Shown one piece after another: positions 1-6,153 of a DNA stretch of 9,908 bases. Source of the DNA: Campylobacteraceae bacterium (GTDB lineage: Bacteria; Campylobacterota; Campylobacteria; Campylobacterales; Sulfurovaceae); NCBI GenBank assembly GCA_026982175.1, contig JALSHP010000345.1:1-9908 (forward strand), given 5' to 3'. A model generated the notes under the pieces. The model made no database searches. It was not told where the DNA came from and was given only the letters and a program-made list of their open reading frames with translations. Every line of letters starts with the position of its first letter. The first letter of the stretch is position 1. The translations under genes were made by a program, and so were the position numbers.

Positions 1-1
1 T

Positions 2-1537
2 CAAGTCATCTCTTGTCTTAAAACCATTAAACTTTATAGCATTATTTGGATAGATGAACTAAGTCACTATTACAATAAGAAGAAGATGCTAACCCCTCAA
101 CTATCTAGCTCTTTTTATGAACTTTTAGAACAGATGAGCCAAGCTAAAGAGGAGCATTTTCCTGTTCATCCTAGCTTTTTGAAAGCATTAATTTGTTGCT
201 ATACAGAGGGGAAAGAAGAGGAGAATATCTATACTATTATTCATACTATTTTTCAACAAACACAAAGTCATCTCATCTTAAAAACACTCATTGATGCAAA
301 ACTTCTAGGCTATACCATTCCCTATCTAAAAAAAGTGATTCACCTACCCCAATTTGATGGCTATCATCAATATGCCGTGGGTATTCATACAGTTAAATGT
401 ATTGAAGCCTTAGAGAACATCAAAGAGCCACAGATAAAAAAGCTCTATGAAAACTTAAGCTTAGAAGAGAAAATCTTCATGAAAGCAGTCGTCTTAATCC
501 ATGATGCAGGGAAAGGTCGACAAAAAGACCATTCAGAAGTGGGTACAGTTCTTTTTAAAGGGTTTGCAAAAAAGCTCAACTGTTCAGAAAAGCTTATTAA
601 AATAGGTAAAAATCTTATTTTATACCATACCCTTATGAGTGTGACGGCTCAACGTGAAGATTTACACTCCGAACAGGTTATTTTGAAATTTCTAGCCCAT
701 TTCCCAAGTCAAAAAGAGCTAGACTATATGTATATTTTAACCTATGCAGACATGAATGGTGTAGGTAAAAAAATCTACAATGACTGTAATGCTAGACTTA
801 TTAATACGCTTTACGAACACGCCTCTCTTGCTCTCTCTTCTGTAAATTTACTAGAGGAGACTTCTAAACGCGTAAAAAAGGAGAAACAACTCCAAAAACT
901 CATCACCTTTCAACTGCTCCCCAAATCTTTACAAAAAAAGACCCTTAAAATTAGTTCTGATATGTTTTTCATAAGAAACAAACCCCAATCTATTCTCAAC
1001 ATTGTTCACAAAGCTTCTATTCTAAATGATTATGACTTTACGCTTAGCAATAATAAATTTTTAACCATAGAGATTTTACGTAAAGGAAACCTTGACCTTA
1101 GTTATCTACTTAGTAAACTCTCCAAGCTTCATATTGTCAATATGGACATCTATAAACTCTTTAATAAGATCAAATATTTTCGTATTGACTTTAACCAAAA
1201 GCTCACAGAAGAAGAGATAGAGATGTTACATCCCTTGCTCATTGAATCCTTAACTTCTATCCATAAAAATAAAATCATGAAACCCACTATTTCAAAAAAT
1301 GATATTTTTATTGATTGTCATCACTCCAAAGAACATGCTCTCTTAACCATTAATTGTTTAAATCAAAAGAGTCTTCTTGCTTATGTCATTAATCTTTTTG
1401 ACAAGCTCAAGATTGACATTAGTTCTGCAAAAATATACACCAAATCAAACCGTGTAAATGACCTTTTCTTAATCGAAAAAGATGGAAACTTTTGCGATAA
1501 TACAGAACTAATTATTAAAGAACTTACGGAGAATTAA
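2..1537 (+). CDS. glnD: GlnD-like PII uridylyltransferase/HD-domain protein, C-terminal part (5' end outside window)
   Basis: The frame is open from base 2, with 28 sense codons before the first ATG at 86. That ATG has only AAG codons directly before it and no spaced ribosome site, so it is probably internal and the gene is cut by the window edge. Counting from the ATG at 86, residues 90-245 form a GlnD-type HD phosphohydrolase domain: H101, the HD pair 139-140, K143, DH 148-149, H181 and MSVTAQR at 184-190, a signature close to E. coli GlnD. Residues about 408-480 form a C-terminal ACT domain (LLAYVINLFDKLKIDISSAK). Residues about 293-370 sit where GlnD has its first ACT domain but are poorly conserved. 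In GlnD, the HD part removes UMP from PII proteins and the ACT domains sense glutamine. The nucleotidyltransferase domain would lie upstream, outside the window. The stop is 2 nt before glmS, so the two are very likely co-transcribed. Family is confident; actual PII-modifying activity is inferred. Confidence 0.85.
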   Translation, partial: QVISCLKTIKLYSIIWIDELSHYYNKKKMLTPQLSSSFYELLEQMSQAKEEHFPVHPSFLKALICCYTEGKEEENIYTIIHTIFQQTQSHLILKTLIDAKLLGYTIPYLKKVIHLPQFDGYHQYAVGIHTVKCIEALENIKEPQIKKLYENLSLEEKIFMKAVVLIHDAGKGRQKDHSEVGTVLFKGFAKKLNCSEKLIKIGKNLILYHTLMSVTAQREDLHSEQVILKFLAHFPSQKELDYMYILTYADMNGVGKKIYNDCNARLINTLYEHASLALSSVNLLEETSKRVKKEKQLQKLITFQLLPKSLQKKTLKISSDMFFIRNKPQSILNIVHKASILNDYDFTLSNNKFLTIEILRKGNLDLSYLLSKLSKLHIVNMDIYKLFNKIKYFRIDFNQKLTEEEIEMLHPLLIESLTSIHKNKIMKPTISKNDIFIDCHHSKEHALLTINCLNQKSLLAYVINLFDKLKIDISSAKIYTKSNRVNDLFLIEKDGNFCDNTELIIKELTEN

Positions 1538-1539
1538 AT

Positions 1540-3360
1540 ATGTGTGGAATAGTAGGCTACATTGGAAATAATGAAAAAAAAGAAATTTTATTAGATGGAT
1601 TACAAGAGCTAGAATACAGAGGTTATGACTCAGCAGGTATTGCCATTATAGAAAATAAACAATTGAAAAATTTTAAAGCAGTAGGACGACTCAAAAATCT
1701 TAGAGAAAAAACAAAAGATTATAGCAGTGAAGGTTTTGGTGTTTCCATTGGACATACCCGTTGGGCAACCCATGGTAAACCCACAGAACTCAATGCTCAC
1801 CCCCATATGGGAGCTTACTCTTTTGTGGTACACAATGGTATTATTGAAAACTATCAAGCCCTTAAAAAAGAGTTACAAGCAGAAGGTGCTAAGTTTTTAA
1901 GCCAAACAGATACCGAAACCATTGTGCATCTTTTTGAAAAAAATCATAAGATTAATAATAATCCGAATAATACTCCATGGAAAGCATTTCAAGATACAAT
2001 TAAAAGACTAGAAGGGGCTTATGCCACGCTACTCATCACTGAAGCAGATGAGCAGAGCATTTATTTTGCAAAAAATGGCTCTCCCATGCTCATTGGATTT
2101 AAAGACAATGATATTTATTTTGCTTCATCAGATACCCCCATTATTGGAAAAGCCACGGAAGTGTATTATTTAGAAGATGGTGAATTTGGTTATGCACACA
2201 ATGGAAAACTTCATCTTTTTAATGTTGATGGTCAAAAAAAATTTACAAAACAAGCTTTAGCCACAGACAAAGCCATGGCACAAAAAGATGGGTATAGATT
2301 TTTCATGGAAAAAGAGATTTATGAGCAAAGTACCGTGATGAATGATACCATGATGGGTCGTGTACTCGATGGAAAAATTGATTTTGAAGAGTTAGACCCT
2401 ACACTCTTTGACAACATCTCTAACATTAAAATTTGTGCTTGTGGTACGTCGTATCACTCAGCACTTGCTTCCTCTTATCTTTTTGAACGACTCGCTAAAA
2501 TTCCTTGCCAAATAGAGATAGCCTCTGAATTTAGATATAAAGAGCCTCTACTTCGTGATGATACACTTTTTATTACCATCTCTCAAAGTGGTGAAACAGC
2601 TGATACACTTGAAGCCCTTAAAATGGCAAAAAGAGCTGGGCTTAAAAGCTTAAGTATTTGTAATGTAGACAACTCTTCCATTGTTCGAGAGTCTGACGCT
2701 GCTGTGCTAACTCGTGCAGGTATCGAAAAAGGGGTTGCTAGTACCAAAGCATTTGCAACACAGACCATGGTTCTATGGATGTTGGCTATTTATGTTGCAC
2801 AAGCTAAAAAAACAATTTCTAAAGAAGTTTTGGAAATAGAACTTTTAGCCATGCGTCAAACGCCTAAAGCACTTTTAGTCAAAGAGGAACTTCACAGTAA
2901 AATGACCCGTCTTTCTAAAAGATATTTACATGGGCATGGATTCTTCTTCATTGGTCGAGACCTCTTTTTCCCATTGGCACTAGAAGGAGCTTTAAAACTC
3001 AAAGAGATTTCTTACTTACATGCAGAGGGTTACCCTTCTGGAGAGATGAAACATGGACCAATCGCTTTAGCTGATGCCGAGCTTTTCACCATAGCACTAA
3101 TGCCAAAGTCATTGCATTATGACAAAATTAAATCTAATGTAGAAGAGTTGTGTGCTAGAGATGTAACACTTTTGGCCATTTCACCTGAAGCATTTGATTT
3201 GGCTGATGACTTTGTGCAAACAACCTACAGCTCACACCCAATGTTAGAGTTTTTTGAAATGATGGTAGTTACCCAACTTTTAGCACTTGAAATTTCAGTA
3301 AGATTAGGGAATGATGTCGATATGCCAAGAAACTTGGCAAAATCAGTCACAGTAGAGTAA
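1540..3360 (+). CDS. glmS: Glutamine--fructose-6-phosphate aminotransferase (isomerizing)
   Basis: GlmS makes glucosamine-6-phosphate from fructose-6-phosphate and glutamine in the cytoplasm, the first step to UDP-GlcNAc for peptidoglycan and lipopolysaccharide. At 606 residues it is full length (E. coli has 609). The N-terminal glutaminase begins MCGIVGYIG, so Cys2 becomes the N-terminal nucleophile, and HTRWATHG is at 72-79. Two SIS sugar-isomerase domains follow: CGTSYHSALA at 301-310 and SQSGETADT at 348-356 in the first, and the second from about residue 455, with KEISY (E489) and KHGP (H505). The C-terminal tail NLAKSVTVE carries the conserved lysine K601. All expected catalytic residues are present. 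GGAG at 1528-1531 lies 8 nt before the ATG, inside the end of the upstream glnD-like gene, which favours co-transcription. With only 2 nt between the genes there is no room for a glmS ribozyme. Confidence 0.97.
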   Translation: MCGIVGYIGNNEKKEILLDGLQELEYRGYDSAGIAIIENKQLKNFKAVGRLKNLREKTKDYSSEGFGVSIGHTRWATHGKPTELNAHPHMGAYSFVVHNGIIENYQALKKELQAEGAKFLSQTDTETIVHLFEKNHKINNNPNNTPWKAFQDTIKRLEGAYATLLITEADEQSIYFAKNGSPMLIGFKDNDIYFASSDTPIIGKATEVYYLEDGEFGYAHNGKLHLFNVDGQKKFTKQALATDKAMAQKDGYRFFMEKEIYEQSTVMNDTMMGRVLDGKIDFEELDPTLFDNISNIKICACGTSYHSALASSYLFERLAKIPCQIEIASEFRYKEPLLRDDTLFITISQSGETADTLEALKMAKRAGLKSLSICNVDNSSIVRESDAAVLTRAGIEKGVASTKAFATQTMVLWMLAIYVAQAKKTISKEVLEIELLAMRQTPKALLVKEELHSKMTRLSKRYLHGHGFFFIGRDLFFPLALEGALKLKEISYLHAEGYPSGEMKHGPIALADAELFTIALMPKSLHYDKIKSNVEELCARDVTLLAISPEAFDLADDFVQTTYSSHPMLEFFEMMVVTQLLALEISVRLGNDVDMPRNLAKSVTVE

Positions 3361-3366
3361 AAAATT

Positions 3367-3391
3367 AAAAGCTACTCATAAGTAGCTTTTT
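3367..3391. terminator. Bidirectional intrinsic terminator between glmS and the YfaZ-like gene
   Basis: A perfect 10-bp stem (AAAAGCTACT at 3367-3376 and AGTAGCTTTT at 3381-3390) encloses a CATA loop. It starts 6 nt after the glmS stop. The T run on the + side and the A run on the left arm allow it to work in both directions, which fits the two converging genes. Confidence 0.8.
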
Positions 3392-3421
3392 ATAAGTCGC
3401 TTTTTAATAAGTCGCTTTTAA
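3378..3421. repeat. Three short tandem copies (14-15 bp) at the convergent gene end
   Basis: The units begin at 3378 (ATAAGTAGCTTTTT), 3392 (ATAAGTCGCTTTTT) and 3407 (ATAAGTCGCTTTTA). The third copy encodes the last residues and stop of the - strand YfaZ-like gene. The first copy supplies the loop end and right arm of the terminator hairpin and differs from the second by one base (A for C). This looks like replication-slippage duplication. Confidence 0.75.
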
Positions 3422-3991
3422 TCCTGCATAAAAACCTGTATTAAAAAGGTCTCTCGACAAACCATTATATTTGGTATGAATATTTCTATAACCTGCATAG
3501 ATTTTTACATTTTCAATCATCTCAATATCTCCTGAAAATCTAAACTCACTATAGCCCTCAGCATTACCAAAACTTAAAGAGCCAGGAGAATAGAGACCTT
3601 TGGCTTCAACACCCACAGGAGGAATGTTAAACATCAATGGAGGAAGTGTATATCTTATTTTTGCCATTAAGGGGATTGAAGTAAAGTTATTCTTGTCAGC
3701 CCCAACTTCTGCCCAAATAAACTTGACACCAAAACTCATCTCAACACCAATTAAGCCCTCAACTTTATTGTTCGCCGAAAGACCTAAGCCTAAAAGCTTT
3801 TGGTTATCAGAACTTAACAAGTTAGCATCTGCTAAGAAAAGTGTACTACTCGTTTGAAATGCTGCTAAATTTCTTGAATCTAATATCGCTTCTACCTCTA
3901 CATCTTTGTCATTAATATTAATGCTACCACCACTCTCTGCTGATAAGATAGATGATGCTAGAAGCGTTGCCATTACTGTTTTTTTAAACAT
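3404..3991 (-). CDS. YfaZ-family outer-membrane beta-barrel protein
   Basis: This 195-residue protein has a signal peptide (MFKKTVMATLLASSILSA, likely cut after A18) and then alternating short strands with no further hydrophobic helix. It ends in tyrosine (GFYAGLKATY), as expected for a BAM-inserted barrel. Residues 133-170, with YSPGSLSFG, GYSEFRFSG and IYAGYRNI, match my memory of the YfaZ family, small outer-membrane proteins of unknown function; E. coli YfaZ is about 180 residues. The start is supported by GAGGA (complement of 3999-4003), 7 nt before the ATG. It is transcribed alone, divergent from the cytochrome gene and convergent with glmS. The family call is fairly good. No transport substrate or binding partner can be read from the sequence; a generic small barrel is the alternative. 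Confidence 0.75.
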   Translation of the reverse strand: MFKKTVMATLLASSILSAESGGSININDKDVEVEAILDSRNLAAFQTSSTLFLADANLLSSDNQKLLGLGLSANNKVEGLIGVEMSFGVKFIWAEVGADKNNFTSIPLMAKIRYTLPPLMFNIPPVGVEAKGLYSPGSLSFGNAEGYSEFRFSGDIEMIENVKIYAGYRNIHTKYNGLSRDLFNTGFYAGLKATY

Positions 3992-3998
3992 ATTTATG

Positions 3999-4032
3999 TC
4001 CTCTTTTATAATTTATTTTTACCATTATAACA
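3999..4032 (-). promoter_or_regulatory. Predicted sigma70 promoter and RBS of the YfaZ-like gene
   Basis: On the - strand, TGTTATAAT (complement of 4024-4032) is a perfect extended -10 box, with TATAAT at 4024-4029. It would start transcription near 4017 and give a leader of about 26 nt containing the GAGGA ribosome site at 3999-4003. No convincing -35 box is seen, as is common in Campylobacterota. Confidence 0.55.
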
Positions 4033-4041
4033 TAGCTTCTC

Positions 4042-4057
4042 AGAATTCCACAATTCT
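4042..4057. promoter_or_regulatory. Inverted repeat between divergent promoters, possible operator
   Basis: AGAATT (4042-4047) and AATTCT (4052-4057) form a perfect 6-bp inverted repeat with a 4-nt spacer. It lies between the predicted -10 boxes of the YfaZ-like gene (4024-4029) and the cytochrome gene (4073-4078). The position suits a regulator acting on both promoters, but AT-rich DNA makes such repeats by chance and no regulator is identified. Confidence 0.25.
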
Positions 4058-4072
4058 CTTACAAAATTATTT

Positions 4073-4097
4073 TATACTTATAAATTAACATAAGGAG
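4073..4097 (+). promoter_or_regulatory. Predicted promoter and RBS of the cytochrome c gene
   Basis: TATACT at 4073-4078 is a plausible -10 box. AAGGAG at 4092-4097 is a strong ribosome site 7 nt before the ATG at 4105. No -35 box is evident. Confidence 0.45.
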
Positions 4098-4104
4098 TTA
4101 TATT

Positions 4105-4413
4105 ATGAAAACAATGCTATTGACTATGAGTGCAACAGTAGCTCTTCTAGCTAACAGTGAAGAACTTTATAAGAACTGTGCGGGTTGTCATGGAGAGCAT
4201 GGAGAACTTTCAGCCATGGGACAATCTAAAATTATCACCGCACAAGAGAGTAACCTTACCGTGAAACAACTCACTGCGTATAAAGAGGGAGAATTAAATC
4301 AATATGGATTAGGAAACATCATGCTTTTACAACTAAGTAAACTCTCACCTGAAGAGATTAAAGAACTCGCAATCTATATTGAAAATATGGATAAAAATAG
4401 CTCGTCAGAGTAA
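4105..4413 (+). CDS. Small periplasmic monoheme cytochrome c (c553-like)
   Basis: This 102-residue protein starts with a short signal peptide (MKTMLLTMSATVALLA, likely cut after A16), which sends it to the periplasm. One heme-binding motif, CAGCH, is at 25-29, with H29 as an axial ligand. The likely second ligand is M73 in GNIMLLQLSKL, just before the C-terminal helix SPEEIKELAIYIENM. This order (CxxCH, middle helix, Met, final helix) is the class I cytochrome c fold, and the size matches the small soluble c553 electron carriers of Campylobacter and Helicobacter. It would shuttle electrons between the bc1 complex and a terminal oxidase, peroxidase or other periplasmic enzyme; the partner cannot be told here. 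A strong RBS supports the start. It is followed after 74 nt by a NifU-like gene that has its own possible promoter. Confidence 0.88.
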   Translation: MKTMLLTMSATVALLANSEELYKNCAGCHGEHGELSAMGQSKIITAQESNLTVKQLTAYKEGELNQYGLGNIMLLQLSKLSPEEIKELAIYIENMDKNSSSE

Positions 4414-4456
4414 AAAATCTTCTCTACTTTTTAAGTTCAGCTAATATTAATATTTA

Positions 4457-4482
4457 TATGATACTTTACACTTATTAAAGGA
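4457..4482 (+). promoter_or_regulatory. Possible promoter and RBS of the NifU-like gene
   Basis: TATGAT at 4457-4462 is a candidate -10 box. AAAGGA at 4477-4482 is a ribosome site 5 nt before the ATG at 4488. No clear terminator separates this gene from the cytochrome gene, so read-through is also possible. Confidence 0.3.
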
Positions 4483-4487
4483 TTAAT

Positions 4488-4760
4488 ATGACAGAACAAG
4501 AAGAATTTGCAGCCATGGATATGGTTGAAAAAATCAACAAAATAGACAGCGTAATAGAGACAGATATTAGAGGTTTTTTACAAAAAGACAATGGTGATGT
4601 AGAGCTACTCAATGTAAGTGAAAGACACGAATACCTTATGGTCTATGTAGAGTATCAAGGGGCATGTGTCTCTTGTGAATCTTCTGGAAACACATTGGCA
4701 TCCATCGAAAAAATTCTATGTCAACGTTTGGCTGACAACATTAGAGTCATCAGCTTATAA
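4488..4760 (+). CDS. NifU C-terminal-like Fe-S protein (Nfu type)
   Basis: This 90-residue protein is a stand-alone NifU C-terminal (Nfu) domain. The pattern is an N-terminal helix (MVEKINKIDSVIETDIRGFL), a strand GDVELLNVS at 36-44, a strand YLMVYVEYQG, then the CxxC motif CVSC (C60 and C63), and a closing helix TLASIEKIL. In this family two such cysteines, from a dimer, hold a labile [4Fe-4S] cluster that is handed to apo-proteins in the cytoplasm. A third cysteine, C78, is not part of the usual motif. The family often has GACxxCPSS after the strand; here it is GACVSCESSGNT, so the Pro is replaced. The N-terminal scaffold domain of full NifU is absent. It sits after a cytochrome gene, but no functional link is proven. 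Confidence 0.85.
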   Translation: MTEQEEFAAMDMVEKINKIDSVIETDIRGFLQKDNGDVELLNVSERHEYLMVYVEYQGACVSCESSGNTLASIEKILCQRLADNIRVISL

Positions 4761-4766
4761 CGCAAC

Positions 4767-4795
4767 TAACTTTAGACAATTTACGTCTAAAGTTA
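4767..4795. terminator. Hairpin shared by the converging NifU-like gene and serS
   Basis: An 11-bp perfect stem (TAACTTTAGAC at 4767-4777, GTCTAAAGTTA at 4785-4795) surrounds a 7-nt loop. It begins 6 nt after the NifU-like stop, and its right arm contains the serS stop codon (complement of 4793-4795). There is no T tract on either side, so it is either a weak terminator or an mRNA 3'-end stabiliser. Confidence 0.5.
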
Positions 4796-6043
4796 CATGC
4801 CCATATAAGGTTTTAATACCTCGGGAATAGTAATTGTTCCATCTTCATTTTGATAATTCTCCATAATCGCCACCAATGTTCGCCCTACTGCTAAAGCTGA
4901 ACCATTTAAGGTATTGACTAGAACATTTTTCTTTCCATCTTTATAACGTATTTTTGCTCTTCTTGCTTGAAACTCTCGTGTATTTGAAATAGAAGAGATT
5001 TCCCGATATTTATTTTGCCCAGGTAACCAAACTTCAAGGTCAATGGTAGAAGCAGCAGAGAATCCAAGGTCTCCACCACAAAGCTCAACAACTCTATGAG
5101 GTAGTTCAAGACGGGTTAAAATGTCTGAGGCATTCTCTACCATCATTTTAAATATTGCTTCACTCTGTTCAGGTGTCGCAATGGCAACCATCTCAACTTT
5201 GTCAAACTGATGTTGTCGAATCATTCCACGCGTATCACGCCCAGCACTTCCTGCCTCTTTTCTAAAACAAGGGGTATAGCCTGTTAATAAAATAGGCAAC
5301 TCTTTTTGGGTTAAAATTTCATCATTATAAAGATTTGTCAAAGGAACTTCTGCCGTAGGAATAAGATATAAATCTTCACCCTCAATCTTAAATAAGTCAT
5401 CTTCAAACTTTGGTAACTGTCCTGTCCCTTGAAGCATGGTAGCGTTATTAATAAACGGAACATAAACCTCTTCAAAACCCTTTTCACGGTTCACATCTAA
5501 AAAGAAGTTTATTAACGCTCTCTCCATTCGAGCAGCCTGACCACGAAGCACAGCAAAACGACTTTTTGCCAGTTTTACCCCACGGTCGAACTCTATCCAT
5601 CCATTCATCTCAGCCAATGCCCAATGCTCTTTGGGTTCAAAATCAAAAGTTCTAGGCTCTAAAACTTTTCTAAGCTCCACATTGTCATCTTCATCTTTAC
5701 CCTCTGGAACAGCGTCATCTGGTAAGTTTGGCATAGCAAGAGCTACTTTTTCTAAAGCCTCTTGTGCCTCTCTTGCTACTTCTTGAAGCCCAACTATTGC
5801 CTCTTTTTTTGCATCAACTTGTGCTTTTAACTCCGTGACATCTTTTTTCTCACGCATATACTCACCAAAGAGTTTAGACATTTTATTTTGCTCTGCCTTT
5901 GCCTCTTCTAACGTGGCATTTTTCTCTTTAAGCGTCGAAAAAAGCTCTTGTAAATTTTCAAGTGTTTCAGCATCAACACCTTTTTTAATGAACTTAGCAG
6001 AAGCTTCGTCAAAGTTTTTTTGTAAATATTTTAAATCAATCAT
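4793..6043 (-). CDS. serS: Serine--tRNA ligase
   Basis: SerS charges tRNA-Ser with serine, and also tRNA-Sec where selenocysteine is used. The protein has 416 residues, close to the usual length of about 420-430. Residues 1-105 form the long helical hairpin that grips the tRNA extra arm. The class II catalytic core follows: motif 1 region VPFINNATMLQGTGQLPKF at 195-213, the serine-binding TAE at 230-232, motif 2 FRKEAGSAGRDTRG at 260-273, and motif 3 NGSALAVGRTL at 380-390. No expected motif is missing. The start is supported by TAGG (complement of 6051-6054) 7 nt before the ATG and by the conserved MIDLKYLQKN beginning. It faces the NifU-like gene tail to tail and lies downstream of the lipoprotein gene on the same strand, probably with its own promoter. 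Confidence 0.97.
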   Translation of the reverse strand: MIDLKYLQKNFDEASAKFIKKGVDAETLENLQELFSTLKEKNATLEEAKAEQNKMSKLFGEYMREKKDVTELKAQVDAKKEAIVGLQEVAREAQEALEKVALAMPNLPDDAVPEGKDEDDNVELRKVLEPRTFDFEPKEHWALAEMNGWIEFDRGVKLAKSRFAVLRGQAARMERALINFFLDVNREKGFEEVYVPFINNATMLQGTGQLPKFEDDLFKIEGEDLYLIPTAEVPLTNLYNDEILTQKELPILLTGYTPCFRKEAGSAGRDTRGMIRQHQFDKVEMVAIATPEQSEAIFKMMVENASDILTRLELPHRVVELCGGDLGFSAASTIDLEVWLPGQNKYREISSISNTREFQARRAKIRYKDGKKNVLVNTLNGSALAVGRTLVAIMENYQNEDGTITIPEVLKPYMGM

Positions 6044-6050
6044 GGGTTTA

Positions 6051-6087
6051 CCTATTAAATGTAGAGATATTTTTATGTGGAATTATA
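6051..6087 (-). promoter_or_regulatory. Predicted serS promoter and RBS
   Basis: On the - strand a perfect TATAAT (complement of 6082-6087) stands about 38 nt before the serS ATG. A pyrimidine-rich stretch (complement of 6090-6106) lies upstream in place of a -35 box. TAGG (complement of 6051-6054) is the ribosome site. This suggests serS does not depend on the lipoprotein transcript. Confidence 0.5.
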
Positions 6088-6090
6088 GTA

Positions 6091-6147
6091 AAAAGAAAGA
6101 AAGAGGTGGGTTAAGCATATTGAGAAAGAGAGTTAAGCCTCTTTCTC
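6091..6147 (-). terminator. Hairpin region ending the barrel-lipoprotein unit, with two alternative stems
   Basis: Just after the lipoprotein stop, GAGAAAGAG (complement of 6139-6147) can pair perfectly with CTCTTTCTC (complement of 6122-6130). The overlapping GAAAGAGG (complement of 6138-6145) can instead pair with CCTCTTTC (complement of 6099-6106), which is followed by the U-rich TTTCTTTT (complement of 6091-6098). The second pairing looks more like an intrinsic terminator, although its loop is long (31 nt). Confidence 0.5.
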
Positions 6148-6153
6148 TATGAA

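Noticed and set aside
1528..1545. Possible glmS ribozyme or riboswitch upstream of glmS
   Set aside because: There are only 2 nt between the upstream stop codon and the glmS ATG, and the upstream sequence is coding.
3600..3857. 85-codon + strand open frame opposite the YfaZ-like gene
   Set aside because: It lies wholly within the - strand gene, which has a signal peptide, RBS and family motifs. The + strand frame has no RBS or recognisable pattern.
5835..6152. 105-codon + strand open frame over the serS 5' end
   Set aside because: It overlaps the conserved SerS N-terminal arm and the serS promoter, and its translation is low-complexity Ser/Lys-rich with no motif.
6044..6153. T-box or other tRNA-sensing leader before serS
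   Set aside because: The predicted serS leader is only about 30 nt, with no specifier loop or T-box sequence. The hairpins lie upstream of the predicted -10 box.
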